Shown piece by piece: positions 24,780-34,698 of a DNA stretch of 64,000 bases. Each line of letters starts with the position of its first letter. Within the stretch, counting starts at the first letter, position 1. The DNA lies in assembly GCF_002155145.1 (NCBI RefSeq), contig NZ_CP021323.1, positions 1,364,001-1,428,000 on the forward strand, in the 5' to 3' direction. The notes under the pieces were generated by a model, which saw nothing but the letters and a program-made list of their open reading frames with translations, was not told the DNA's origin and made no database searches. The position numbers and the translations under genes were made by a program. The stretch comes from Kushneria konosiri (GTDB lineage: Bacteria > Pseudomonadota > Gammaproteobacteria > Pseudomonadales > Halomonadaceae).

Positions 24780-26222
24780 ATGAGCAGATCGTCATCCGAT
24801 GGCCCGGACATTCCGGAGCCCCGCGGCACGTCCCGCGATTTCAAGCGCAGCATGCAGTCGCGCCACCTGGTGATGCTGTCACTGGGCGGTGTGATCGGGA
24901 CCGGGCTTTTTCTGAGCTCGGGCTATACCGTCAATCAGGCCGGCCCCATGGGGGCAATTCTTGCCTACCTGATCGGTGGCGTGGTGGTCTATCTGGTGAT
25001 GATGTGTCTGGGCGAGCTGTCCGTGCACATGCCGGAAACCGGTGCCTTCAGCGCGCACGCCACCCGCTATATTGGCCCCGGTACCGGTTATACGGTGGCC
25101 TGGCTCTACTGGCTGACCTGGACGGTCGCGCTGGGTTCGGAGTTCACGGCCTCGGGCCTTTTGATGGCGAAATGGTTTCCCGACGTGCCGATCTGGATCT
25201 GGAGTGCGATCTTTGCGCTGATTGTTTTCCTGACCAACGCCTTTACGCCGAAGATCTTTGCCGAGACCGAGTTCTGGCTGTCGCTGATCAAGGTCGCTAC
25301 CGTGGTGATCTTCATTATCGTCGGCGGCGCGGCGATTTTCGGTCTCGCCGGGCCGGAAGGGCAGCCGGCACCGATGTTTCACAACCTCACCCGCGAAGGC
25401 TTCTTTCCGACCGGCGTCATGCCGATTCTGGTCACCATGCTGGCGGTCAGCTTTGCCTTCTCCGGTACCGAGCTGATCGGCATTGCCGCCGGTGAAACCG
25501 AGGACCCGGAAAAGAACGTGCCGCGCGCCATTCGCGCCACCCTCTGGCGGCTGGTGGTCTTTTTTGTCGGCACCATCGTGGTGATTGCCGCGATGCTGCC
25601 GCGTGAGCAGGCAGGTCTGGTCGAAAGCCCGTTCGTCACGGTCTTTGCCATGACCGGCATCCCTCATGCCGGCGACATCATGAACTTCGTGATCATCACG
25701 GCGCTATTGTCAGCGGCCAACTCGGGGCTGTATGCGGCCTCGCGCATGCTGTGGTCGCTGGGCGAGCAGCGCACCCTGCCCTCGATGTTTGCCCGTGTCA
25801 CCCGCGGCGGCATCCCGCTCAATGCGCTGCTGTTCAGCATGCTGGGCGGGCTTCTGGCCCTGCTCTCCAGTGTCTTTGCGGCCGATACGCTCTATCTGGT
25901 GCTGGTGTCGATTTCCGGCTTTGCGGTGGTGGCCGTCTGGATGAGCATTGCCGTCAGCCAGCTTTGCTTTCGCCGCCAGTTCGTGCGCGGCGGTGGCGAC
26001 CCGGCCACGCTGGGTTATCGCGCGCCCTTTTATCCCTGGGTGCCGCTGGGCGCCTTTATCGCCTGTCTGCTCTGTTTTGTCGGGATCGCCTTTGATCCCA
26101 CCCAGCGCATCGCACTCTACTGCGGCATTCCCTTCATTGCGGTGTGCTATCTGGCCTTTTATCTCACTGACCCGCGCCGCAAGGACGGGACCGATTCCTC
26201 TGCCGTGACGGAGACCTCATGA
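24780..26222 (+). CDS. mmuP: S-methylmethionine permease (APC family)
   Basis: A 480-residue amino-acid permease with 12 predicted helices. The N-terminal [22 protein letters not shown] (about 26-47) is the APC substrate-site motif (GGxIGTGLF). [26 protein letters not shown] (about 232-257) is the second family signature. Similarity is to the AAT subgroup including MmuP. The S-methylmethionine assignment rests on the downstream mmuM gene, which overlaps its stop by 4 bp. It imports S-methylmethionine as a methyl donor and methionine source. Confidence 0.85.
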   Translation: MSRSSSDGPDIPEPRGTSRDFKRSMQSRHLVMLSLGGVIGTGLFLSSGYTVNQAGPMGAILAYLIGGVVVYLVMMCLGELSVHMPETGAFSAHATRYIGPGTGYTVAWLYWLTWTVALGSEFTASGLLMAKWFPDVPIWIWSAIFALIVFLTNAFTPKIFAETEFWLSLIKVATVVIFIIVGGAAIFGLAGPEGQPAPMFHNLTREGFFPTGVMPILVTMLAVSFAFSGTELIGIAAGETEDPEKNVPRAIRATLWRLVVFFVGTIVVIAAMLPREQAGLVESPFVTVFAMTGIPHAGDIMNFVIITALLSAANSGLYAASRMLWSLGEQRTLPSMFARVTRGGIPLNALLFSMLGGLLALLSSVFAADTLYLVLVSISGFAVVAVWMSIAVSQLCFRRQFVRGGGDPATLGYRAPFYPWVPLGAFIACLLCFVGIAFDPTQRIALYCGIPFIAVCYLAFYLTDPRRKDGTDSSAVTETS

Positions 26223-27175
26223 CCACCACGACCGATCCCATCGCCCGGGCCCTGCTCGATCACCCGCTGCTGATCGTTGACGGGGCGCTGGCCACTGAAC
26301 TTGAAGCGCGCGGCTGTGACCTTAACGACAGCCTCTGGTCGGCACGCGTGCTGGCAGAAACCCCCGACCTGATCCGCCAGGTGCATCTTGATTACTTCCG
26401 CGCCGGTGCCGATATCGCCATCACGTCAAGCTATCAGGCCACCATTGAGGGTTATATGGCTCGCGGCATGAGCGAGGCCGAGGCGCTTGAGCTGATCACG
26501 CGTTCGGTCAGCCTGGCGGCCGAGGCACGTGATGATTTCTGGAATGAGGGCGGTCACGAAGGGCGGCCAAGGCCGCTGGTGGCGGCCTCGGTCGGCCCCT
26601 ATGGGGCGTACCTGGCCGACGGCTCGGAGTACCGTGGCCACTATGATATCGATGAGGCCGGGCTGGTGGCCTTTCATCGTGCCCGCCTGGCCGCCCTGGC
26701 GGCGGCTGGTGCTGACGTACTGGCCTGTGAAACCCTGCCCTCGCTCGTCGAAGCGAAAGCCCTGGTCACGGTGCTGCGGGAATTTCCCGACATGAGCGCC
26801 TGGATCACCTTTACCGCCCGTGACGGCGAGCACATCAGTGAAGGCACGCCGATCGCCGAATGTGCCCGCTGGCTCAATGACCAGCCGCAGGTGGCCGCGC
26901 TGGGCGTCAACTGCACCGCACTCGAACACATCCCGTCGCTGCTTGAGCAGATGTCGGCCGTGACCGACAAGCCGCTGATCGTTTATCCCAACTCGGGCGA
27001 AACCTATGACGCGACCAGCAAGACCTGGCAGGGCGGCTGTGATGTCGCCCACGGCGCCGGTTTTGGTGAGCAGGCTGCGCAGTGGTACGCGCGCGGCGCA
27101 CGTCTGATCGGCGGCTGCTGTCGCACCACGCCCGAGGATATTCGGTCAATTGCGGCCTTTCGTGCCGGACTTTGA
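26219..27175 (+). CDS. mmuM: Homocysteine S-methyltransferase
   Basis: A 318-residue TIM-barrel zinc enzyme that transfers a methyl group from S-methylmethionine to homocysteine, giving two methionines. Zinc ligands are the Cys of GVNCTALEH (about 232) and the Cys pair of [12 protein letters not shown] (about 299-300). The N-terminal [14 protein letters not shown]-like motif reads [17 protein letters not shown] here, and [10 protein letters not shown] is typical. Start ATG overlaps the mmuP stop (ATGA), so the two are translationally coupled. No vitamin B12 domain is present. Confidence 0.93.
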   Translation: MTTTTDPIARALLDHPLLIVDGALATELEARGCDLNDSLWSARVLAETPDLIRQVHLDYFRAGADIAITSSYQATIEGYMARGMSEAEALELITRSVSLAAEARDDFWNEGGHEGRPRPLVAASVGPYGAYLADGSEYRGHYDIDEAGLVAFHRARLAALAAAGADVLACETLPSLVEAKALVTVLREFPDMSAWITFTARDGEHISEGTPIAECARWLNDQPQVAALGVNCTALEHIPSLLEQMSAVTDKPLIVYPNSGETYDATSKTWQGGCDVAHGAGFGEQAAQWYARGARLIGGCCRTTPEDIRSIAAFRAGL

Positions 27176-27200
27176 TTTTTCGAGCCCGTGAGTGATGATA

Positions 27201-27227
27201 ATGCCCGCCCTTCGGCGGGCATTTTTT
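27201..27227 (+). terminator. Terminator of the mmuPM operon
   Basis: ATGCCCGCC (27201-27209) pairs with GGCGGGCAT (27214-27222) around CTTC, followed by six T. Confidence 0.9.
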
Positions 27228-27324
27228 CGTCCTGCCATTTGCCGCTCTGACCGCAGGACAGCGATAAAGGGGCTACGCTTTCGGGCAGGCCTACCGAATT
27301 CAAGTTTGATCAGGAGTCATGGTG

Positions 27325-27927
27325 ATGACGTCATATCGCGTGCTGGCACTCTTGCCGCTGGCAGCCCTTTTGAGTGCCTGTGGTGATCATCAGGAAGCCA
27401 GCGAAGGTAACTTCCGTTCGGCACTGCAGGACGATATCGGCAACATGGGGCCGGCGGTCTGTCTGGAGGCGCCCGCACCGCGGTTGCCGTTTGTGGTCGA
27501 CAAGCGCGCTGTCAGCGAACATCCGGAGCTTGCTGACCGCGTCAAGCGCGCCGATGCGCTCGCGAAAGCCGGGCTGCTCGAGCGTGAAGCCATGAGCGAT
27601 GGACGCCAGCGCTACAAGCTCACCGATGAAGGCCGTAAGCTCTATGCCCGCGAGCAGGGGCTCGAGCAGGGCGGCTTCTGCTTTGGCAAGGTGCGCGTCG
27701 AAGGCATCGACAGCTTCACGCCGGCCCAGGCCATCGACGGCGGCTACACCGTCTCCCACGTTCGCTACAGCTACCGGATCGATGACCTGCCCGACTGGGC
27801 CGAGGATGACAGCCTGCAAAAGGCCTACAAGGGCGGTCTGGAAGGTCTTGAAGACACCCATCACAAGCGCGCCATGATGGTCCTGACCAACAAGGGATGG
27901 CAGACCGAGCGTCGCTTTGCCGAATAA
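27325..27927 (+). CDS. Hypothetical lipoprotein
   Basis: A 200-residue lipoprotein. The signal peptide ends in the lipobox LLSAC, so Cys19 should be acylated. The residue after it is Gly, which suggests outer-membrane sorting. The mature part (about 182 residues) has no recognised domain: it contains an EHPELADRVKRADALAKAGLL segment and LTDEGRKLY, which look like a winged-helix-like or all-helical fold, and one internal Cys pair. GGAG (27313-27316) lies 8 bases before 27325; the ATG at 27319 is too close. Function unknown. Confidence 0.7.
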   Translation: MTSYRVLALLPLAALLSACGDHQEASEGNFRSALQDDIGNMGPAVCLEAPAPRLPFVVDKRAVSEHPELADRVKRADALAKAGLLEREAMSDGRQRYKLTDEGRKLYAREQGLEQGGFCFGKVRVEGIDSFTPAQAIDGGYTVSHVRYSYRIDDLPDWAEDDSLQKAYKGGLEGLEDTHHKRAMMVLTNKGWQTERRFAE

Positions 27928-27946
27928 TTGCGTCACGAGCCATCAA

Positions 27947-27975
27947 AAAAAGGCGACCCCGGAGGTCGCCTTTTT
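27947..27975. terminator. Bidirectional terminator (copy 1 of an identical pair)
   Basis: AAAAAGGCGACC (27947-27958) pairs with GGTCGCCTTTTT (27964-27975). It separates the convergent lipoprotein and lldD genes. The same 29-base sequence recurs at 31975-32003. Confidence 0.9.
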
Positions 27976-27995
27976 AATGACAGAACATGAGTGGA

Positions 27996-29150
27996 CTAGT
28001 CGATGACCGAGCCGGACTGCGGTACCAGAACATCACTTGTGATGTCACTGATGGTGCTGGCCCCCGTCAGCGTCATGGCCACACGCATCTCCTTTTCGAT
28101 CAGTTCCAGCAGGTTCACCACGCCGGCCCGGCCGTGGGTGGCCAGCGCATGGATAAAGGCGCGGCCCAGCAGCACCGTATCTGCGCCCAGCGCAATCATG
28201 CGGACCACATCAAGACCATTGCGAATCCCCGAGTCGGCAAGGATCTTGAGCTCTCCCTTGACCGCACTGGCGATCTCCGGCAACGCACGAGCGCTTGAAA
28301 GCACGCCGTCAAGCTGTCGCCCGCCGTGGTTGGAGACGACAATGCCATCGGCGCCAAAGCGCACGGCATCCCGGGCATCTTCCGGATCGAGAATGCCCTT
28401 GATGATCATGGGGCCTTGCCAGAAATCGCGAATCCACTCCAGATCCTGCCAGGAAATGGAGGGATCGAAGTTTTTGGCCAGCCAGCCAATATAATCTTCA
28501 AGCCCCGTCGGATGGCCACGGTAGGCAGAAATGTTGCCCAGATCGTGAGGACGGCCGTGCAGGCCGACATCCCAGGCCCAGAGCGGATGGGTCAACGCTT
28601 GCCACATGCGGCGAAGGGCGGCGTGTTTGCCGCTCATGCCGGAATGCGCGTCACGATAGCGGGCCCCGGGCGTTGGCATGTCCACGGTAAAGACCAGCGT
28701 GCGAACGCCTGACGCCCAGGCGCGCTCGAGGGCATTTTTCATGAACCCCCGGTCCTTGAGTACATAGAGCTGAAACCACATGGGGCGGGACAGCTCGGCG
28801 GCGACTTCCTCGATCGAGCACACCGAGACGGTCGACAGGGTGAAGGGAATGCCCTTTTCTGCTGCGGCCGTGGCGGCCTGTACCTCGCCACGACGGGCAT
28901 ACATGCCACACAGGCCGACAGGGGCGAGTGCCACCGGCATGGCCAGACGCTCACCAAACAGCTCGGTTTCAAGGCTCAGGCTGGACATGTTTCTCAATAC
29001 GCGCTGACGTAGAGCGACACTGCCAAGATCGTCCACGTTACGTCGCATGGTGTACTCGGCGTAGGCACCTCCGTCGAGATAGTGAAACAGAAAGGGTGGC
29101 AGCCGGCGTCGTGCTGCCGCGCGATAGTCTGTTGAAGCTGAGATGATCAT
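27996..29150 (-). CDS. lldD: L-lactate dehydrogenase (FMN, quinone-linked)
   Basis: A 384-residue member of the FMN-dependent alpha-hydroxyacid dehydrogenases. [29 protein letters not shown] is the LldD N-terminus. The catalytic His is in [12 protein letters not shown] (about 275), and [19 protein letters not shown] and [12 protein letters not shown] shape the FMN phosphate site. It oxidises L-lactate to pyruvate at the inner membrane, feeding quinone. The start at 29150 matches the family; the frame is open 90 bases further. It lies 52 bp after lldP in one operon under LldR. Confidence 0.95.
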   Translation of the reverse strand: MIISASTDYRAAARRRLPPFLFHYLDGGAYAEYTMRRNVDDLGSVALRQRVLRNMSSLSLETELFGERLAMPVALAPVGLCGMYARRGEVQAATAAAEKGIPFTLSTVSVCSIEEVAAELSRPMWFQLYVLKDRGFMKNALERAWASGVRTLVFTVDMPTPGARYRDAHSGMSGKHAALRRMWQALTHPLWAWDVGLHGRPHDLGNISAYRGHPTGLEDYIGWLAKNFDPSISWQDLEWIRDFWQGPMIIKGILDPEDARDAVRFGADGIVVSNHGGRQLDGVLSSARALPEIASAVKGELKILADSGIRNGLDVVRMIALGADTVLLGRAFIHALATHGRAGVVNLLELIEKEMRVAMTLTGASTISDITSDVLVPQSGSVID

Positions 29151-29202
29151 GTTGGACCCCGAAAAAAGGAAGCGATGTGTCAGGTCTTCATGCAGCGGCC
29201 GA

Positions 29203-30903
29203 TTAGCTGCCCATGAGTGGGTCCTTGATCCCCAGCGCATAGCAGGCCACCAGACCGATGATGCCGGTAAAAATCACGTAGTAGAGGGTGGGCCAGATCG
29301 TCTTGCGAAGCGTGATGCCTTCACGACCGATCAATCCGACCGTGGCCGAGGCCGCCACGATGTTGTGAATCGCGATCATGTTGCCCGCCGCAGCGCCCAC
29401 GGCCTGAATGGAGACGATAAACGCGCCTGAAATACCCAGGGTTTCGGCGACACCGAACTGGAACTGGCTGAACATCATGTTGCTGACGGTATTGGAGCCG
29501 GCCAGAAAGGCACCCATGGCCCCGATGGTGGGAGCCAGCAATGGATAGATGCTGCCGACGCTATCGGCCATGTAGCGCGCCATTGCAATCGGCATGCTGG
29601 GAAGGTCGGCGGCATTGATGCCCGAGTTGATCAGAATACGAACCATGGGCACGGTAAACAGCAGCACAAAGCCGGCCTTGAGCAGCACCTGACCCGACTC
29701 GCTGATCGCCGCGCCGAGCGCGCGCAGACGCATGCGATGAAGCACCACGGTCAGAAGTGCCACGAACACCAGGATGCCACCGGGCAGAAACAGCGGCTCG
29801 ACGCTGGCACTGATGCCCTCCTCGTTCAGGATATTGCTCATGCCAAAACTCAGCGACTTCAGCGCCGTGGTCACCTCGGGGAAGACGCGGCTGATGACCA
29901 GCAAGGCGCCGACCAATACATAGGGCAGCCAGGCCAGCCACTGGCTCATGGGGCGGGCGGTGAGATCATCGATCTTGACCTGTAGCGTACCGATCCACTC
30001 GGTTGGCCAATCCCTGCGATCGGCAAAGTCCCAGGTGGTTCTGGGCGTCAGAAAGCGCAGTCGGGCGGCGGTCACGACGATGACCAGGCCCACCAGACCG
30101 CCCAGCAGGGAGGGGAATTCCGGCCCGAGGAAAATACCGGTCACAAGGTAGGGGATGGTCAGCGCAAGCCCTGCAAACAGCGCAAAGGGCAGAATCTCGA
30201 AACCGGCCTTCCAGCTTTTCTTTTCGCCGAAAAAGCGCGTCAGCATCAATACCATGATCAGCGGCATGACGGTGCCGACAATGGCGTGGGTGATCGCGGT
30301 ACCGTTGGTGATCTGCTGTAAAAAGAGCTCCCAGCTTGAGCCGCGCGCGATGAGTTGATCGGTCAGGGTCACGCTGTCCAGCCCGGTCGTAACGCCAATG
30401 ACAATGGGGGTGCCCACGGCGCCAAAGGAGACCGGGGTGCTCTGTACCAGCATGCCCATCAGCACGGCCGCCATGGCAGGAAAGCCCATGGCGACCAGCA
30501 GCGGTGCGGCAATGGCGGCCGTGGTCCCAAAGCCGGAGGCGCCTTCGATGAAGCTGCCAAACAGCCAGGCAATGATGATGGCCTGTACGCGACGATCTGG
30601 GCTGATGGTGGTAAAGCCGGCATGAATCGCCCTGATCGCGCCCGAGTGCTGCAGCGTGTTAAGCAGCAGGATGGCGCCGAAAATGATCCAGAGCACGCCA
30701 ATGGTGATGATCAGCCCCTGCAGCGTGGACGCGAGCACGCGCTCGAAGCTCATGCTCCAGCCAGACAGGGCAATCAGCACGCTGAGCAGATAGACCACCG
30801 GCATGGCGCGGCTGGCGGGCCAGCGCAGGCCGATCAGCAGTATGCCGGCAACGATAATGGGCGCAATGGCGAGCAGGGCAAGCAGACCGGGTGTCATGTT
30901 CAT
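29203..30903 (-). CDS. lldP: L-lactate permease
   Basis: A 566-residue LctP-family symporter with about 13 helices. [26 protein letters not shown] (about 116-141) and the late [17 protein letters not shown] (about 470-486) and [19 protein letters not shown] segments are the strongest family signatures. It imports lactate (and glycolate) with protons. It is the first gene of the lld operon, opposite lldR, with two LldR-type operators upstream. Confidence 0.95.
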   Translation of the reverse strand: MNMTPGLLALLAIAPIIVAGILLIGLRWPASRAMPVVYLLSVLIALSGWSMSFERVLASTLQGLIITIGVLWIIFGAILLLNTLQHSGAIRAIHAGFTTISPDRRVQAIIIAWLFGSFIEGASGFGTTAAIAAPLLVAMGFPAMAAVLMGMLVQSTPVSFGAVGTPIVIGVTTGLDSVTLTDQLIARGSSWELFLQQITNGTAITHAIVGTVMPLIMVLMLTRFFGEKKSWKAGFEILPFALFAGLALTIPYLVTGIFLGPEFPSLLGGLVGLVIVVTAARLRFLTPRTTWDFADRRDWPTEWIGTLQVKIDDLTARPMSQWLAWLPYVLVGALLVISRVFPEVTTALKSLSFGMSNILNEEGISASVEPLFLPGGILVFVALLTVVLHRMRLRALGAAISESGQVLLKAGFVLLFTVPMVRILINSGINAADLPSMPIAMARYMADSVGSIYPLLAPTIGAMGAFLAGSNTVSNMMFSQFQFGVAETLGISGAFIVSIQAVGAAAGNMIAIHNIVAASATVGLIGREGITLRKTIWPTLYYVIFTGIIGLVACYALGIKDPLMGS

Positions 30904-30997
30904 CCCTCCATGTGGTCAAGAGCAGGATGGGGCAGAAATATCACGGCAGGCTGGCGAGTCATGAGCATTGCTCCATTTCTTGTTGGGCTTGTCAGAT

Positions 30998-31014
30998 AAT
31001 TGGTATTACCAATT
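30998..31014. promoter_or_regulatory. LldR-type operator, site 1 (lldP side)
   Basis: AATTGGTATTACCAATT is a perfect dyad of 7+3+7, the known pattern of LldR/PdhR-type FadR regulators. It lies 95 bp before the lldP start. Confidence 0.8.
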
Positions 31015-31137
31015 TAACCTGTGCTAATGCGCAGGCAGTGGAGAGTAAGGGGCTTTCAATTAGAGGGTCAATGAAACCCGGTTGCTACTTTGGTTCATGA
31101 TGCTTGTCGTTTCATTGTGAAATAGTGCTTAATATAA

Positions 31138-31154
31138 AATTGGTAAGACCAATT
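31138..31154. promoter_or_regulatory. LldR-type operator, site 2 (lldR side)
   Basis: AATTGGTAAGACCAATT has the same 7-base arms as site 1 and ends 11 bp before the lldR start. The dyad centres are 140 bp apart, so the two sites could be bridged by a repression loop, as proposed for E. coli lldPRD. Confidence 0.8.
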
Positions 31155-31165
31155 GGAGAAAGGGT

Positions 31166-31927
31166 ATGGAAGTCGGTCAGGTTCGCCATCGCAGGCTGGC
31201 GGATGGCATTGTCGAGCAGCTACAGTCGATGATTCTCGAGGGCACCCTCAAGCCGGGCGAACGATTGCCGGCAGAACGGGCGCTGGCCGAACAGTTCGGC
31301 GTTTCCAGGCCCTCATTGCGTGAGGCCATTCAGCGCCTGACGGCCAACGGGCTGCTCAGCAGCCGACAGGGTGGTGGCACTTACGTGACGCCTTCGCTGG
31401 GGGCAACCTTTAGTGACCCGTTGCTGCTGTTACTGGAAAATAGCCCCGACGCCCAGCGGGATCTCCTTGAGTTCCGGCATACGCTGGAAGGGGCCTGTGC
31501 GTTTTATGCCGCACAGCGCGCCACGGAACCGGATCGTGAGCGACTGCAGGCCGCCTTTGATCGGCTACAGCACTGCTATCAGAACGTGGGGCCGACCACG
31601 CAGGCTGAAGAGGGGGCAGCGGATGCGGGGTTTCATCTGGCGATTGCCGAGGCCAGCCATAACGGCGTGCTGTTGCATACGATTCGTGGGCTTTTTGATC
31701 TGCTCAAGCGTAACGTGGTGACCAATATCGGCGGGATGTATGCCCAGCGTGTCGAAACCCGCGAGATTCTCTCGAGCCAGCATCTTGAGCTGTTTGAGGC
31801 GGTCATGAGTCGACAGCCCGAGGCGGCACGCGAGGTCGCTCAGCGTCATATCCACTACGTGCAAGAGGTATTGGCAGAAGTTCATGCCGAGGCACAGCGC
31901 ATGGCCCGCGCCCGTCGCCGAAGTTGA
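31166..31927 (+). CDS. lldR: Lactate-responsive GntR/FadR-family regulator
   Basis: A 253-residue regulator. The N-terminal winged helix (about 10-75) has GERLPAERALAEQFGVSRPSLREAIQRL, and the FCD ligand domain follows, with metal-binding residues of the type D-x4-H/H/H: EFRHTLEG, FHLAIAEASHN and SSQHLELFEA. In relatives, L-lactate binding releases repression of lldPD. Its operators lie in the divergent gap. It converges on a strong terminator. Confidence 0.92.
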   Translation: MEVGQVRHRRLADGIVEQLQSMILEGTLKPGERLPAERALAEQFGVSRPSLREAIQRLTANGLLSSRQGGGTYVTPSLGATFSDPLLLLLENSPDAQRDLLEFRHTLEGACAFYAAQRATEPDRERLQAAFDRLQHCYQNVGPTTQAEEGAADAGFHLAIAEASHNGVLLHTIRGLFDLLKRNVVTNIGGMYAQRVETREILSSQHLELFEAVMSRQPEAAREVAQRHIHYVQEVLAEVHAEAQRMARARRRS

Positions 31928-31974
31928 CTCGGCGCCAGTTCCGTTTCTGACATGCCGCCCTGCGCTACATCATT

Positions 31975-32003
31975 AAAAAGGCGACCCCGGAGGTCGCCTT
32001 TTT
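31975..32003. terminator. Bidirectional terminator (copy 2 of an identical pair)
   Basis: Same 29 bases as the site at 27947-27975, with one extra T. It separates convergent lldR and the YfcC-type gene. Confidence 0.9.
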
Positions 32004-32049
32004 TGATGCCACAGGAGCCTGACGGCTCAGGGCTTGAGCCGAGTCGGCA

Positions 32050-33492
32050 TCAGCCGTGCCAGCCGCTGGCCTGGGCGACAATCAAAAGCACAATCGCAAC
32101 CAGTACCCAGAGACCGAACAGCGGCAGGAAAAAGCGCACCCATTTTTGCCAGGGCACGCCCGCCAGCGCGAGCGTGGCCATGAAGTAGCCCGAGGTGGGA
32201 TAGAGAATATTGCCGATGCCATCGCCGAGCTGATAGGCCAGCACGGCGGTCTGACGGGTCACACCCACCACATCGGCCAGCGGTGCCATGATCGGCATGG
32301 TCACCAGCGCCTGGCCGCTGCCCGAGGGCACCACGAAGTTGAAGCCGAGCTGGGCCAGATACATGCCCAGTGCCGACAGTGCCGTGGGCAGTCCGCCAAC
32401 CAGATGCCCCAGCCCATGGACCATGGTGTCGAGTACCTGGCCATCTTCGAGTACCACGGCGACGGCGCGGGCGATGCCGGCAATCATGGCGCCCATCAGC
32501 ACGTCCCGAAAGCCCTCGTTGAAGCCCTCGCAGATCTCGTCGATCTTCAGCCCGGCGACCAGACCGGCGGCAACGCCCATGACAATAAAGAGCCCGGCCA
32601 TTTCCGACATGAACCAGCCGCGTCCGAGCACGCCGTATACCAGCACGCCGAACAGGGCGAGCGTGACCACAATGCAGAGCTTTTGACGCCCGGTAGCGGG
32701 GGCCGTGACCTCGTTGAGGGCGTGCTGGTAGCGCGCGCGTTTTTGCTGCTCATCGGCTTCGTCGTGGACCAGGCTGGCCTCGGGGTTGTCCCGCACCCCC
32801 CGGGCGTAGCGAATCACCCAGAAGATGGCCACGGCCAGCATGGCCACCAGCGCGATCAGGCGCAGACCAAACCCCGAGTAGAGCGGCAGGCTTGAAAGCT
32901 GCTGGGCCAGGCCGGTGTTGATCGGGTTGATCACGCCGGCAGCAAAGCCTGCCGTGGTGGCGCAAAGGGCAATGGCGGCGGCGGTGATGGAGTCAAAGCG
33001 CAGGGCGATCAGAAGCGGTAGAATCACCGGCACATAGACCAGCGACAGCTCCTGGGTACCGATGATGGTGGCCAGTACGCCAAACAGCACCATCAAAACC
33101 GGAATCACCCACAGGCTGCGACCGGCGAAATGACGGGTCAGGTGATCGACCCCCAGTTCGATGATGCCGGTGCGGCGCAGCACCGCAAACATGCCGCCGA
33201 TCAAGAGCGTGAAAAACACCACTTCACCGGCACCAAGCAGCCCGCGTGGAATGGCCAGCAGCAGTTCGGTCGGTCCGGCAGGGCTGGGCGTGACCCAGTG
33301 AAAGGATGCGGCATCAATGGTGGTGCGGCCGTTGGGGCCGGGCACGGTATTGTAGGCGCCGGCCGGAATCAGCCAGGTGGCCAGGCCCGCCAGCAGAATA
33401 AAGATGAAAAGAATGGCGTAAATATGCGGAATCTGAAACGAACGTTTCTTTGGTGGGCGCGCCGATGGGTTCCGGGAAAGATCCTGTGACAT
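32050..33492 (-). CDS. YfcC-family membrane transporter
   Basis: 480 residues, about 12 helices, of the YfcC/DcuC-like ion-transporter superfamily. Visible signatures: FQIPHIYAILFIFILLAGLATWLIPAG near the N-terminus, then the conserved GVLATIIGTQELSLVYVPVILPL and GFAAGVINPINTGLAQQ, and late VPSGSGQALVTMPIMAPLAD. Substrates of this family are mostly undetermined (dicarboxylates, peptides or amino acids have been suggested). CGAG upstream fits the ATG at 33492; 33498 is possible. Confidence 0.85.
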   Translation of the reverse strand: MSQDLSRNPSARPPKKRSFQIPHIYAILFIFILLAGLATWLIPAGAYNTVPGPNGRTTIDAASFHWVTPSPAGPTELLLAIPRGLLGAGEVVFFTLLIGGMFAVLRRTGIIELGVDHLTRHFAGRSLWVIPVLMVLFGVLATIIGTQELSLVYVPVILPLLIALRFDSITAAAIALCATTAGFAAGVINPINTGLAQQLSSLPLYSGFGLRLIALVAMLAVAIFWVIRYARGVRDNPEASLVHDEADEQQKRARYQHALNEVTAPATGRQKLCIVVTLALFGVLVYGVLGRGWFMSEMAGLFIVMGVAAGLVAGLKIDEICEGFNEGFRDVLMGAMIAGIARAVAVVLEDGQVLDTMVHGLGHLVGGLPTALSALGMYLAQLGFNFVVPSGSGQALVTMPIMAPLADVVGVTRQTAVLAYQLGDGIGNILYPTSGYFMATLALAGVPWQKWVRFFLPLFGLWVLVAIVLLIVAQASGWHG

Positions 33493-33614
33493 GGTCATGA
33501 CTCGTTGTTCTTGGTTGGGTGTCAGGGCGCCCCGAAGGGGACGCCCGCCCCCTGATAGTTTCACAACTTGTCATCCGACGAAAGTCGGCATCGGACGATG
33601 GACGATGATCCCGG

Positions 33615-34406
33615 CTATATCAGGAAATTAAGGCCGATCACCAGCAGCAGCGCGGCAAAGAGGCGCTTCAGGAGTGTGGGGGATAGCCGATGGGCCAACC
33701 GCACGCCGATCCGTGCTGACACCATGCTGGTCAGGGCAATGCCCACCATGCCCGGTAGATAGACATAGCCGATGCTCCAGGCGGGCAGATCATCATGGCC
33801 GTGACCAAACCACATGAAGGACAGCGCGCCGGCAACGGCGATCGGTAGACCGCAGGCCGCCGAGGTGCCGACCGCCTGCTGGGCCGGCAGGTTGCGCCAC
33901 AAAAGAAACGGCACCGTCAGTGAGCCGCCACCAATGCCAAAGATGGCCGAGGCCCAGCCGATGATCGTGCCGCCACCAATCAGCCAGGGTTTGCCCGGCG
34001 GTCGATAGTCGGTGCCGCCGCCCTTGGGACGCAGGTTGAAGGCAATCTGGATCGCCATGGCGATGGCAAACACGCCGATCACCGTCTGCAGGTCATTGCC
34101 CGGAATCCAGGAGGCGGTCAGCGCGCCCAGCGCACAGCCGACCACGATCCCGATGCTCATCCAGCCCACCAGCGGCCAGCGCGTGGCGCCCATACGGTGA
34201 TGACCATGAATCGAGTTGAGCGAGGTGAAGACGATGGTGGCCAGTGAGGTTCCCACGGCCAGATGGGTCATGACCGCGGGATCAACGCCCTGCAGGGTAA
34301 AGCTGTAGATCAGCACCGGCACGATGATCAGGCCGCCGCCTACGCCAAAAAGCCCCGCCAGAATGCCGGCCACGACGCCGAGTGCGAGATAAAGAAGAAA
34401 GATCAT
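33615..34406 (-). CDS. TauE/SafE-family exporter
   Basis: 263 residues, eight hydrophobic helices. GVVAGILAGLFGVGGGLIIVPVL (about 12-34) and its internal repeat GWASAIFGIGGGSLTVPFLLW (about 154-174) carry the two conserved GxGGG loops of the TauE/SafE/YfcA family, linked to export or import of sulfite, sulfoacetate or other sulfur organics. The substrate is not known. The single-gene unit follows the YfcC gene's direction, separated by 122 bp. Confidence 0.88.
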   Translation of the reverse strand: MIFLLYLALGVVAGILAGLFGVGGGLIIVPVLIYSFTLQGVDPAVMTHLAVGTSLATIVFTSLNSIHGHHRMGATRWPLVGWMSIGIVVGCALGALTASWIPGNDLQTVIGVFAIAMAIQIAFNLRPKGGGTDYRPPGKPWLIGGGTIIGWASAIFGIGGGSLTVPFLLWRNLPAQQAVGTSAACGLPIAVAGALSFMWFGHGHDDLPAWSIGYVYLPGMVGIALTSMVSARIGVRLAHRLSPTLLKRLFAALLLVIGLNFLI

Positions 34407-34698
34407 GCGAAGTCCACTGTCATCAGAAGAAGGGCGCCGGCGTGAGACCGGTCAGGCATACCGACAAGCATAGTGTCTCAGGTCGCGGCACTGTAGGGAT
34501 CGTTGCCTGCCGCGACGACATGTTCGGGCTCGGGATCAGGCAACGACATTGGCGCGATGACGCCGGCACGTCCACAGTAAGGGTTAATCCACGTTTATTT
34601 TTTCCATTCGTGCGCCTGACGGATGGCCCCTGCACGGCCGCAGGTCTGCGCGGGTCATGCAGGGCATGTGGCGTTTCATATCAAGGAAGTGTTGATCC

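Noticed and set aside
24575-25495. Long plus-strand open frame of 306 codons overlapping mmuP
   Set aside because: Out of frame with mmuP, Arg/Gly/His-rich shadow composition and no family motif; it also runs through the parS site and leader.
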